A stretch of 47,045 nucleotides of DNA from assembly GCF_000971155.1 (NCBI RefSeq), contig NZ_BBLX01000002.1, positions 321,028-368,072 on the forward strand, in the 5' to 3' direction. Positions 19,424 to 26,838 of this stretch are shown here, piece after piece. Each line of letters begins with the position of its first letter. Position 1 is the stretch's first letter. The stretch is from Demequina maris. Its GTDB lineage: Bacteria; Actinomycetota; Actinomycetes; Actinomycetales; Demequinaceae. Position numbers and translations under genes: made by a program. Below the pieces are notes generated by a model. That model was given only the letters and a program-made list of their open reading frames with translations, had not been told where the DNA came from and did not search any database.

Positions 19424-19489
19424 GTGCCGTCCCCCGGCGGGACGATGCGGCGGTCCGGCCACCCTCCCGGGTTTGCCATGATGGGGGCC

Positions 19490-19774
19490 ATGAACCCGCG
19501 CATCGTCCGCACCGCCGTCTCCGCCGCCGTGCTCGCCGTCCTGCTCTCGGGCTGCGGCGACGCCGACCCGCGCGAGGCGATCGCGTCCGCGACCGCCGGC
19601 GTCAACGGCGCGATCGAGAAGGCCAACGAGCTCAAGGACGAGGCCGAGAAGCGCGCCGACGAGATCCAGGAGCAGGCCGAGGACGCCAAGCAGAAGGTCG
19701 ACGACGCGAAGCAGTCGGTCGAGGACGCGGTGGGCTCCGCGAAGGACGCGCTCGACGCCGTCACCGGCGAGTAG
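19490..19774 (+). CDS. Small coiled-coil lipoprotein
   Basis: 94 aa. A signal peptide (MNPRIVRTAVSAAVLAVL) ends at lipobox LSGC, followed by a charged helical domain rich in Glu, Lys, Ala and Asp (EKANELKDEAEKRADEIQEQ and similar heptad-like text). The start at 19490 was chosen because CATGAT lies exactly 7 nt upstream (leaderless); ATGs at 19478 and 19481 are in frame alternatives only for 19478 and 19481 by position and are not better supported. The function is unknown; it resembles YtxH-like or apolipoprotein-like helical proteins. Two inverted GGACGATGCG copies flank its start region (19440, 19499). Confidence 0.7.
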   Translation: MNPRIVRTAVSAAVLAVLLSGCGDADPREAIASATAGVNGAIEKANELKDEAEKRADEIQEQAEDAKQKVDDAKQSVEDAVGSAKDALDAVTGE

Positions 19775-19822
19775 GCCGCCCGCGGGCGAGGTCCCGCACT
19801 CGCGCCACTAGACTTGACGCTC

Positions 19823-20932
19823 GTGGCCACCGACTTCGCGACCGAGATCCAGGAGCTCCGCTCGACCTTCTCCCAGATCGAGGCGGTGACGGACCCCACC
19901 AAGCTCAAGGCGCGCATCGCCGAGCTCGAGGAGCAGGCCGCCGCGCCCGACCTCTGGGACGACCAGGAGAACGCGCAGGCCGTCACCAGCCAGCTGAGCC
20001 AGGCCAACGCCGAGCTCGAGCGCGTGGCGCGCATGGGCTCGCGCATCAACGACCTCGAGGTGCTGGTCGAGCTCGGCACCGAGGGCGAGGACGAGGACAC
20101 CCTCGCCGAGGCCGAGGCCGACCTCGCGGGCATCAAGAAGGACCTCGCGGCGCTCGAGATCCGCACCCTGATGACGGGGGAGTGGGACGAGCGCAACGCC
20201 GTCGTCACGATCCGCTCGGGTGCGGGCGGCGACGACGCCACCGACTTCGCCGAGATGCTGCTGCGCATGTACCTGCGCTGGGCCGAGCGCCACGGCTACC
20301 AGACCAAGGTGCTCGACACCTCGTACGCGGAGGGCGCCGGCATCAAGTCCGCGACCTTCGAGCTCAACGCGCCGTACGCCTTCGGCACGCTGTCGGTCGA
20401 GGCGGGCACGCACCGCCTCGCGCGCATCAGCCCGTTCGGCTCGGCGGACAAGCGCCAGACCTCGTTCGCGGCGGTCGAGGTGATCCCGCAGATCGAGTCG
20501 ACCGACCACATCGAGGTCCCCGAGTCGGAGATCAAGGTGGACGTGTTCCGCTCGTCCGGCCCCGGCGGCCAGTCGGTCAACACCACCGACTCCGCGGTGC
20601 GCCTCACCCACCTGCCCACCGGCATCGTCGTGTCGATGCAGGACGAGAAGTCGCAGATCCAGAACCGCGCCGCCGCCATGCGCGTCCTGCAGTCGCGCCT
20701 GCTGCTCCTCAAGAAGGAGGAGGAGGCCGCCCAGAAGAAGGAGCTCGCCGGCGACATCAAGGCGAGCTGGGGCGACCAGATGCGCTCGTACTTCCTCTAC
20801 GGCCAGCAGCTCGTCAAGGACCTGCGCACCGGCTACGAGGTCGGCAACCCGCAGATCGTCTTCGACGGCGACCTCGACGGCTTCATCGACGCCGGCATCC
20901 GCTGGCGCCGCTCCGAGCAGAACGCCGACTGA
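19823..20932 (+). CDS. prfB: Peptide chain release factor 2
   Basis: 369 aa, recognising UGA and UAA. It has the RF2 codon-recognition tripeptide SPF (in [14 protein letters not shown]) and the GGQ catalytic motif in [17 protein letters not shown]. The coding frame is continuous, with no in-frame UGA near codon 25, so the autoregulatory +1 frameshift known from E. coli is absent. The start at GTG 19823 ([13 protein letters not shown] after initiation) fits TAGACT 8 nt upstream, giving a leaderless mRNA; the TTG at 19814 falls inside that -10 box and was rejected. It stands at the head of the prfB-ftsE-ftsX-M23-smpB cluster. Confidence 0.96.
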   Translation: MATDFATEIQELRSTFSQIEAVTDPTKLKARIAELEEQAAAPDLWDDQENAQAVTSQLSQANAELERVARMGSRINDLEVLVELGTEGEDEDTLAEAEADLAGIKKDLAALEIRTLMTGEWDERNAVVTIRSGAGGDDATDFAEMLLRMYLRWAERHGYQTKVLDTSYAEGAGIKSATFELNAPYAFGTLSVEAGTHRLARISPFGSADKRQTSFAAVEVIPQIESTDHIEVPESEIKVDVFRSSGPGGQSVNTTDSAVRLTHLPTGIVVSMQDEKSQIQNRAAAMRVLQSRLLLLKKEEEAAQKKELAGDIKASWGDQMRSYFLYGQQLVKDLRTGYEVGNPQIVFDGDLDGFIDAGIRWRRSEQNAD

Positions 20933-20938
20933 CCCCGG

Positions 20939-21043
20939 GCGCCTCTCCACACAGGCGCGCCCGAATCACGCCGCTTCCAGGCACGTTCCCGTTCACATCG
21001 GGGGGTTCGTGTGGAGCAGCGCCTCACCCGTGTGGAGAGGCGC
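20939..21043. repeat. Long-spaced inverted repeat between prfB and ftsE
   Basis: Perfect 14-bp arms GCGCCTCTCCACAC (20939-20952) and GTGTGGAGAGGCGC (21030-21043), with a third partial copy GTGTGGAGCAGCGCC starting at 21009. The outer arms could pair as a terminator for prfB, or the three units could be protein-binding sites. A GGACGATGCG copy follows directly (21047-21056). Confidence 0.6.
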
Positions 21044-21196
21044 ACGGGACGATGCGGCAGGTGGTTGGCGTTTTGCGAACCTTTGGCGTGTGACGTACCG
21101 GACACGCCCGGAGCGGCGCGCCTCCCCGGGGGCCCCCGCAGGCGTTCCTACGATGCAGACGTGGTGCGGGTCCAACCCCTCGCGCCCGCGCACATC

Positions 21197-21889
21197 ATGA
21201 TTCGACTCGACAACGCCACCAAGGTCTATAAGCGGGGCGCCCGTCCCGCGCTCGACTCCGTCTCCGTGGAGATCGAGCGCGGCGACTTCGTGTTCCTCGT
21301 GGGCTCGTCCGGCTCGGGCAAGTCGACGTTCCTCAAGCTCATCCTGCGCGAGGAGCGCCCCACCGGGGGCGACGTGTACGTCGCGGGCCGCCACCTCAAC
21401 AAGCTCTCCGCGTGGCGCGTGCCGCACCTGCGCCGCGAGATCGGCGCGGTCTTCCAGGACTTCCGCCTGCTGCCGAACAAGACCGTCTACCAGAACGTCG
21501 CGTTCGCGCTCCAGGTGATCGGCAAGAGCCGCCACCACATCCAGTCCACGGTGCCCGAGATGCTCGAGCTCGTCGGCCTGTCGGGCAAGGAGAAGCGCTT
21601 CCCGCACGAGCTGTCCGGCGGCGAGCAGCAGCGCGTCGCGATCGCGCGCGCCTTCGTCAACCACCCGCCGATCCTGCTGTGCGACGAGCCCACCGGAAAC
21701 CTCGACCCGGGCACGTCGGTGGGCATCATGCGCCTGCTCGACCGCATCAACCGCACCGGCACCACGGTGCTCATGGCCACGCACGACGACGAGATCGTCG
21801 ACCAGATGCGCAAGCGCGTCATCGAGCTGCGCGGCGGCCAGCTGGTCCGCGACCAGGACCGCGGCGTCTACGGGCTGGAGCGCGTATGA
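21197..21889 (+). CDS. ftsE: Cell-division ABC transporter ATPase FtsE
   Basis: 230 aa, standard length. Walker A GSSGSGKS, signature LSGGEQQR, Walker [14 protein letters not shown] and the H-loop ATHDDE are intact. FtsE drives the FtsX complex that activates peptidoglycan hydrolases at the septum. ATG 21197 matches the family N-terminus ([11 protein letters not shown]). However, TACGAT (21149-21154) lies 6 nt before an in-frame GTG at 21161, which would give a leaderless mRNA and 12 extra residues ([12 protein letters not shown]). Either start is possible. It overlaps ftsX by 4 bp. Confidence 0.95.
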   Translation: MIRLDNATKVYKRGARPALDSVSVEIERGDFVFLVGSSGSGKSTFLKLILREERPTGGDVYVAGRHLNKLSAWRVPHLRREIGAVFQDFRLLPNKTVYQNVAFALQVIGKSRHHIQSTVPEMLELVGLSGKEKRFPHELSGGEQQRVAIARAFVNHPPILLCDEPTGNLDPGTSVGIMRLLDRINRTGTTVLMATHDDEIVDQMRKRVIELRGGQLVRDQDRGVYGLERV

Positions 21890-22797
21890 GGCTCCGGTTC
21901 ATCCTCGGCGAGGTCGTCAACGGCCTGCGGCGCAACGGCACGATGGCGCTGTCCGTCGTGCTGGTCACGTTCGTGTCGCTCATGTTCGTGGGCGCCGCCG
22001 CGCTCACCCAGATGCAGATCGACCAGCTCAAGGACGACTGGTACGGCAAGGTCGAGATCTCGATCTTCCTGTGCCCCGAGAGCTCGCGCAACGAGCAGTG
22101 CGCCGAGGGTCCCGTGACGGTGGCCCAGGAGGACGCGATCCGGTCGGTCCTCGAGGACGGCGCGCTCAAGGACCTCGTCCAGGAGGTCTACTACGAGTCC
22201 CGCGAGCAGGCGTACGACAAGTTCGTCGCCAACGACGAGGACGGCATCTGGTCCTCGCTCACCGCGGAGCAGATGCAGCCCAGCTTCCGCGTCAAGCTCG
22301 CCGACCCCGAGCAGTACCAGGTGGTCGCCGACGCGACCGAGGGCCTGCCGGGCGTGGACGTCGTGCGCGACCAGCGCGAGATCTTCTCCGAGCTGTTCCG
22401 CTTCCTCAACGCCGCCACCGTGGTCGCCGCGGCGCTCGCGGCCGTCATGCTGCTGGCCGCGATGCTGCTCATCACCACCACCATCCGCCTGAGCGCGCTG
22501 AGCCGCCGCCGCGAGACCCAGATCATGCGCATGGTCGGCTCGTCGCGCTCGCTGATCCAGATGCCGTTCATGCTCGAGGGCGCGGTGGCCGCCACGGGCG
22601 GCGCGCTGCTCGCGGTCGCCGGCCTGTTCTTCGGCGTGCGCTACATGATCGACGACTGGCTGCGCAGCTCGGTGACCTGGGTCCAGTACATCGGCACGCA
22701 GGACGTGTGGTCGGTCGCGCCGTGGCTCCTTGTCATCGCCGTCGGCCTCGCCGCGATCGCCTCCCTCGTGACGCTCGGGAGGTACACGCGCGCATGA
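21886..22797 (+). CDS. ftsX: Cell-division protein FtsX
   Basis: 303 aa. A cytoplasmic N-terminus and first membrane helix (about residues 20-42) precede an extracellular domain (about 45-175) that in the family contacts a hydrolase partner, then three C-terminal helices with the FtsX/MacB-type arrangement around [20 protein letters not shown]. It overlaps both ftsE (ATGA) and the downstream M23 peptidase gene, so the three are translationally coupled and probably act as one complex. Confidence 0.95.
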   Translation: MRLRFILGEVVNGLRRNGTMALSVVLVTFVSLMFVGAAALTQMQIDQLKDDWYGKVEISIFLCPESSRNEQCAEGPVTVAQEDAIRSVLEDGALKDLVQEVYYESREQAYDKFVANDEDGIWSSLTAEQMQPSFRVKLADPEQYQVVADATEGLPGVDVVRDQREIFSELFRFLNAATVVAAALAAVMLLAAMLLITTTIRLSALSRRRETQIMRMVGSSRSLIQMPFMLEGAVAATGGALLAVAGLFFGVRYMIDDWLRSSVTWVQYIGTQDVWSVAPWLLVIAVGLAAIASLVTLGRYTRA

Positions 22798-24182
22798 TGG
22801 CCCGCCTCCGCCCGTCGTTCATCGCCGCCGTCGCGGTGTTCCTCGTCGCGCTCGCGACGGGCACCCTCGTGTCCGGCGCCGATGCGGTCGGCGGGTTCCA
22901 GACGGCGTCGAGCTACGACGACGACATCGACCGGGCGAAGGACAAGCAGTCCGACTACGAGGAGCAGCTCGACGACCTCGAGGCCGCCCTCGAGGACACG
23001 AGCGCCGCGATCGTCAAGGCGGCGCGACGCCTGCGCCAGACCGAGGCCAAGCTGCCCGCCGCGCAGGCCGAGCTCGACGAGGCCAAGGAGGCGGTCGCGC
23101 AGGCGATCGTCCAGCAGAAGCTCGTCGCCGACAAGCTCGCGGCCGCGCAGGCCCAGGACGAGGCGATCTCCGCGCAGATCGCCGCGGACGAGGACCGCAT
23201 CGCCGAGCTCGAGGACATCGTCGCGGCGCTCGCCCGCGCGCAGTACCAGGGCGTGGGCGACGACGAGGCGCTCAGCCTCGTATTCGGCGCGAGCACGTCG
23301 CAGGAGTTCGTCGACAAGTTCGCGGAGGAGCACAACGCCTCCCGCGTGCAGTCCAACGCGCTCGCCGACGTCGAGGAGATCGCGGCCGTCAACCGCAACC
23401 GCGGCGCCCGCCAGGAGGCCGTCCGCGAGTACATCGTGGAGCTCAAGGCCGAGGCCGACGCGCTCGTGGTCAAGACCAAGAAGCTCCGCGAGAAGGCCGC
23501 CGAGAAGAAGGCGGCCCTCGACGCGCTCGTGAAGAAGCAGCAGGCGATCAAGGCCGAGCTCGAGGCGCAGAAGAAGCAGGAGCTCAAGCGCCAGAAGCAG
23601 ATCGCCGCGAAGCAGGCGGCGGTCCGCGACGAGATCAAGAACCTCGTCAAGAAGAAGCTCGCCGAGGAGGAGGCCAAGCGCAAGGCCGCCGAGGAGGCCG
23701 CCCGCAAGGCCGCGCAGGCCAACGGCGGCTCGAGCTCGGGCGGCTCGAGCTCCAGCGCCGGCACCGGCAACGCGCTCGTCAAGGGCGTGCTCGCGTGGCC
23801 CGTGCCGAGCCACTACATCACCTCGAGCTACGGCATGCGCTTCCACCCGATCCTCCACTACTGGCGCCTCCACGCCGGCACGGACATGCGCGCCTACTGC
23901 GGCACGCCCGTGTACGCGGCACGCGAGGGACGCGTGCAGTGGGCGACCTACCGCCTGGGCCTGGGCAACTCGGTGCTGATCGACCACGGCTACGTGGGCG
24001 GCAAGTCGCTGATGTCGAGCTACAACCACCTCACGAGCTTCGCGGTCGGCTACGGCCAGTACGTCACCAGGGGCCAGCTCGTCGGCTACGCCGGCAACAC
24101 CGGCACCTCCGCGGCGTGCCACCTCCACTTCGAGGTCTACGTCAACGGCAGCACCGTCGACCCGATGACCCTGGTGGGGTAG
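22794..24182 (+). CDS. Secreted M23 peptidase with long coiled coil (EnvC/RipC-like FtsEX partner)
   Basis: 462 aa. An N-terminal signal segment (about 1-32) precedes a long coiled coil (about 38-310) rich in Ala, Glu, Lys and Gln, a Ser/Gly linker (GGSSSGGSSSSAG) and a C-terminal LytM/M23 domain (about 335-462) with metal-binding motifs RLHAGTDM and HLHFEVYVNG. The catalytic ligands appear complete. Its coupling to ftsEX (4-bp overlap) and its architecture match a divisome-linked peptidoglycan endopeptidase controlled by FtsEX across the membrane. Confidence 0.92.
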   Translation: MMARLRPSFIAAVAVFLVALATGTLVSGADAVGGFQTASSYDDDIDRAKDKQSDYEEQLDDLEAALEDTSAAIVKAARRLRQTEAKLPAAQAELDEAKEAVAQAIVQQKLVADKLAAAQAQDEAISAQIAADEDRIAELEDIVAALARAQYQGVGDDEALSLVFGASTSQEFVDKFAEEHNASRVQSNALADVEEIAAVNRNRGARQEAVREYIVELKAEADALVVKTKKLREKAAEKKAALDALVKKQQAIKAELEAQKKQELKRQKQIAAKQAAVRDEIKNLVKKKLAEEEAKRKAAEEAARKAAQANGGSSSGGSSSSAGTGNALVKGVLAWPVPSHYITSSYGMRFHPILHYWRLHAGTDMRAYCGTPVYAAREGRVQWATYRLGLGNSVLIDHGYVGGKSLMSSYNHLTSFAVGYGQYVTRGQLVGYAGNTGTSAACHLHFEVYVNGSTVDPMTLVG

Positions 24183-24253
24183 ACGGGGCCGCTAGACTGG
24201 TGCGTCGCGCCCGGACCCGGGCGCATGGCCGGACACGCGCGAGGAGGTGAGCC

Positions 24254-24727
24254 ATGGCCGAGAGCGGGATCAAGGTGGTGGCGACCAACCGCGCCGCGCG
24301 CCACGACTTCTTCATCGACGACGTGCTCGAGGCCGGCATCGTGCTGACCGGCACCGAGGTGAAGTCGCTGCGCCAGGGCCGCGCGGTCATCGGCGACGGC
24401 TACATCTACATCGACGGCGGCGAGGCCTGGGCGGAGAACATCCACATCCCGGAGTACTCGCAGGGCACCTGGACCAACCACGCGCCGCGCCGCAAGCGCA
24501 AGCTCCTGCTGCACGGGCACGAGATCGAGGACCTCCTGCAGCGCACGCGCGAGAAGGGGTACACGATCGTGCCCCTGCGCCTGTACTTCCTCGACGGCCG
24601 CGCCAAGCTCGAGATCGGCGTCGCGCGCGGCAAGAAGCAGCACGACAAGCGCCAGGCGCTGCGCGAGAAGCAGGACAAGCGCGAGGCCGAGCGCGCGTTC
24701 GGCACCCAGCGCGGCATCAACCGCTGA
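24254..24727 (+). CDS. smpB: SsrA-binding protein
   Basis: 157 aa tmRNA partner for trans-translation, with the SmpB core NRAARHDFFIDDVLEAGIVL, TGTEVKSLRQGR, NIHIPEYSQG and LYFLDGRAKLEIGVARGKKQHDKR. ATG preceded by GAGGAGGTGA. Its RNA partner ssrA is about 6.4 kb downstream (31088-31453), not adjacent. A TAGACT promoter-like hexamer lies at about 24193, so smpB may have its own promoter despite its closeness to the M23 gene. Confidence 0.97.
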   Translation: MAESGIKVVATNRAARHDFFIDDVLEAGIVLTGTEVKSLRQGRAVIGDGYIYIDGGEAWAENIHIPEYSQGTWTNHAPRRKRKLLLHGHEIEDLLQRTREKGYTIVPLRLYFLDGRAKLEIGVARGKKQHDKRQALREKQDKREAERAFGTQRGINR

Positions 24728-24732
24728 CGCGG

Positions 24733-24781
24733 GGACGATGCGCGCCCCGGCCGGGCGCGTGGGGTCACCCGCGCATCGTCC
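24733..24781. terminator. Inverted pair of the GGACGATGCG motif forming a stem between smpB and DUF2207 gene
   Basis: GGACGATGCG (24733-24742) and CGCATCGTCC (24772-24781) are exact complements 29 bp apart, and an inner stem CGCGCCC / GGGCGCG also forms. Position and structure suit a terminator for smpB, as seen for paired uptake sequences in Neisseria. Confidence 0.65.
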
Positions 24782-24799
24782 AGCGGGCATGATGGGGCC

Positions 24800-26632
24800 A
24801 TGGTCCGCATCGTCCTGTCCCTGCTGATCACCCTGGTAGCCGCGCTCACGCCGGCCGCCGCGCACGCCGCCGCGCCTGACGGCGGCCGCAGCGTCGAGCG
24901 CTGGGACGCCACCTACGACCTGCAGGAGGACGGCTCCGCGCGCGTCACCGTCGAGATCGACTTCGACTTCGGTGACGACCCGGGCCACGGCCCCTACTGG
25001 CAGCTGCCCATCCGCCAGGGCTACGACGACTCGTGGGACCGCGTCTACGCCATCACCGACGTGAGCGCCTCGTCGCCGTCGGGGGCGCCCGCGAAGGTCT
25101 ACCTCGAGGAGGGGCAGTACTGGCTCGTGGTGCGCGTGGGCGACGAGAGCATCGGCGACGTCGACGGCGTGCAGACGTACGTGCTCGAGTACACGGTCCA
25201 CGACGTGATGAACGAGACCACCGCCGACGAGACCGACTCGGGCGAGGCCGGCGACGAGCTCTACTGGAACGCGATCGGCGACGGCTGGCAGACGCCGATC
25301 CGCGACGCGAGCGTGACGGTCGTGGGTGCCGCGGACGTGATCGATGCGGCCTGCTGGGCCGGTCCGACGGGCGCCGACACCGCCTGCGACGGCGCGACGG
25401 TCGACGGCGCGGATGCGACGTTCACGCAGGCCTCGCTCGAGCCGGGGGAGCCCTTCACGATCGCGGTGCTGTACCCCGCGGGCACGTACGACACCGAGCC
25501 CGCGCTCACCGAGAGCAACGACCTCGCGCACGCGTTCCGCCTCAACGTGTGGACCGTGGGCGGCTTCCTGCTGATCCTGCTGGGCGGGCTCGCGATCCTG
25601 GTGCGGCGCATCCGCGGCGCCGGCGCGGACGTCGAGTACGCGGACTTCACGCCCGGCGTCGGGCCGGCCTCGGGGGAGGAGGCCGCGGTGCGCCGCCGCG
25701 ACAAGCGCGCGCCCGTCGCGGTGGCCTTCGCCCCGCCGGACGGGCTGCGGCCCGGGCAGCTCGGCACGCTGATCGACGAGAAGGCGGACACCCGCGACGT
25801 CACCGCGACCATCGTCGACCTCGCGGTGCGCGGCTACCTGGTGGTCGAGGAGGCGGGGGAGAAGGACTACCGCTTCGTCAAGCAGCGCGAGGCGGACGCC
25901 GGCCTGTTCCCGTACGAGCAGATGCTCTTCGACGCGGTGTTCGAGGGGCGCTCCGCGGTGACGCTCAGCGAGCTCAAGACCACGTTCCACGCGGACATGC
26001 AGGCGGTGCAGAAGCAGCTCTACCGCAACGTGACGAACCACGGCTGGTTCCGCGGCAACCCCTCGCACGCGCGCGGCGCATGGGCCGGCGCCGGCATCGC
26101 GCTGCTCGTCGGCGGCGCCTTCGCGACCTTCGCGGCGGCGATGCTCGGCACCACCATCGCGCTCGTGCCGGTCGCGATCGCGCTGCTGGGCCTCGTGGTG
26201 CTGGCCACGACCAGCGTCGCGCCCGCGCGCACCGCGGAGGGCTCGCGGATCCTCGCGCAGACCCGTGGCTTCGAGCTCTACCTCGACAAGGCCGAGGCGA
26301 ACCAGCTGCGCTTCGAGGAGGGGCAGGACATCTTCAGCCGCTACCTGCCCTACGCGATCGCGTTCGGCGTGACCGAGCAGTGGGCCAGGAAGTTCGAGCA
26401 GCTGGCCGCCCAGGGCGTGCGTCTCGCCGAGCCCACCTGGTACCGCGGCGCCGCGTACGGCATGTTCTGGATGCATGCCGCCGGCTTCGGGCACCGCATG
26501 GACCAGTTCGCCTCGCTCGCCGGCGCCGCGATGAGCGCCCCGACCCCCGGCTCGTCGGGCGGCTCGGGCTTCGGCGGTGGCGGCGGCTTCTCGGGTGGCG
26601 GCGGCGGAGGAGGCGGCGGTGGTGGCTGGTGA
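24800..26632 (+). CDS. DUF2207-family membrane protein
   Basis: 610 aa. A signal peptide (about 1-28), an extracellular beta-rich DUF2207 domain (about 30-230), a membrane helix (about 253-272), a cytoplasmic region and two further helices (about 425-475) are followed by a conserved domain and a Gly/Ser tail ending in a run of about eleven glycines and a Trp. The low-complexity Gly tail is typical of DUF2207 proteins. The function is unknown. CATGAT six bases before the ATG suggests a leaderless mRNA. The start overlaps the third member of a tight cluster of GGACGATGCG motifs (24806-24815). Confidence 0.85.
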   Translation: MVRIVLSLLITLVAALTPAAAHAAAPDGGRSVERWDATYDLQEDGSARVTVEIDFDFGDDPGHGPYWQLPIRQGYDDSWDRVYAITDVSASSPSGAPAKVYLEEGQYWLVVRVGDESIGDVDGVQTYVLEYTVHDVMNETTADETDSGEAGDELYWNAIGDGWQTPIRDASVTVVGAADVIDAACWAGPTGADTACDGATVDGADATFTQASLEPGEPFTIAVLYPAGTYDTEPALTESNDLAHAFRLNVWTVGGFLLILLGGLAILVRRIRGAGADVEYADFTPGVGPASGEEAAVRRRDKRAPVAVAFAPPDGLRPGQLGTLIDEKADTRDVTATIVDLAVRGYLVVEEAGEKDYRFVKQREADAGLFPYEQMLFDAVFEGRSAVTLSELKTTFHADMQAVQKQLYRNVTNHGWFRGNPSHARGAWAGAGIALLVGGAFATFAAAMLGTTIALVPVAIALLGLVVLATTSVAPARTAEGSRILAQTRGFELYLDKAEANQLRFEEGQDIFSRYLPYAIAFGVTEQWARKFEQLAAQGVRLAEPTWYRGAAYGMFWMHAAGFGHRMDQFASLAGAAMSAPTPGSSGGSGFGGGGGFSGGGGGGGGGGGW

Positions 26633-26675
26633 CCCGCGCATCGTCGCCACCCAACCGCCACCGACCACCGACACC

Positions 26676-26755
26676 GCAAGTCACACATCTGACGACCGGT
26701 GGGCGGGGATCTCCGCACGATCGCGGTGCCACCGGTCGCGAGAGGTGTGACTTGC
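26676..26755. terminator. 80-bp near-palindrome after the DUF2207 gene
   Basis: Left arm GCAAGTCACACATCT...GACCGGTGG and right arm CCACCGGTCGC...AGAGGTGTGACTTGC pair over about 26 bp with small mismatches. It lies between convergent genes, so it may be a terminator; its length and symmetric ends also make it a candidate remnant repeat element. Confidence 0.5.
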
Positions 26756-26784
26756 GATGGTGAGCGGCGCGTCGACCGTAGACG

Positions 26785-26826
26785 GCACGAGGCCCGCGCC
26801 CCCGGACGGGGACGCGGGCCTCGTGC
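26785..26826 (-). terminator. Terminator of the MMPL gene
   Basis: Perfect 14-bp stem GCACGAGGCCCGCG / CGCGGGCCTCGTGC, 12 bp beyond the minus-strand stop codon. Confidence 0.8.
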
Positions 26827-26838
26827 GTGCGTCGGGCG

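Noticed and set aside
19823..19920. Programmed +1 frameshift in prfB
   Set aside because: The frame is open from the start codon through the whole protein, with no internal UGA or slippery CUU-UGA.
26573..26630. Glycine-codon run at the end of the DUF2207 gene as a possible frameshift or phase-variable tract
   Set aside because: Codons vary (GGC, GGT, GGA), the frame is intact, and Gly tails are usual in this family.
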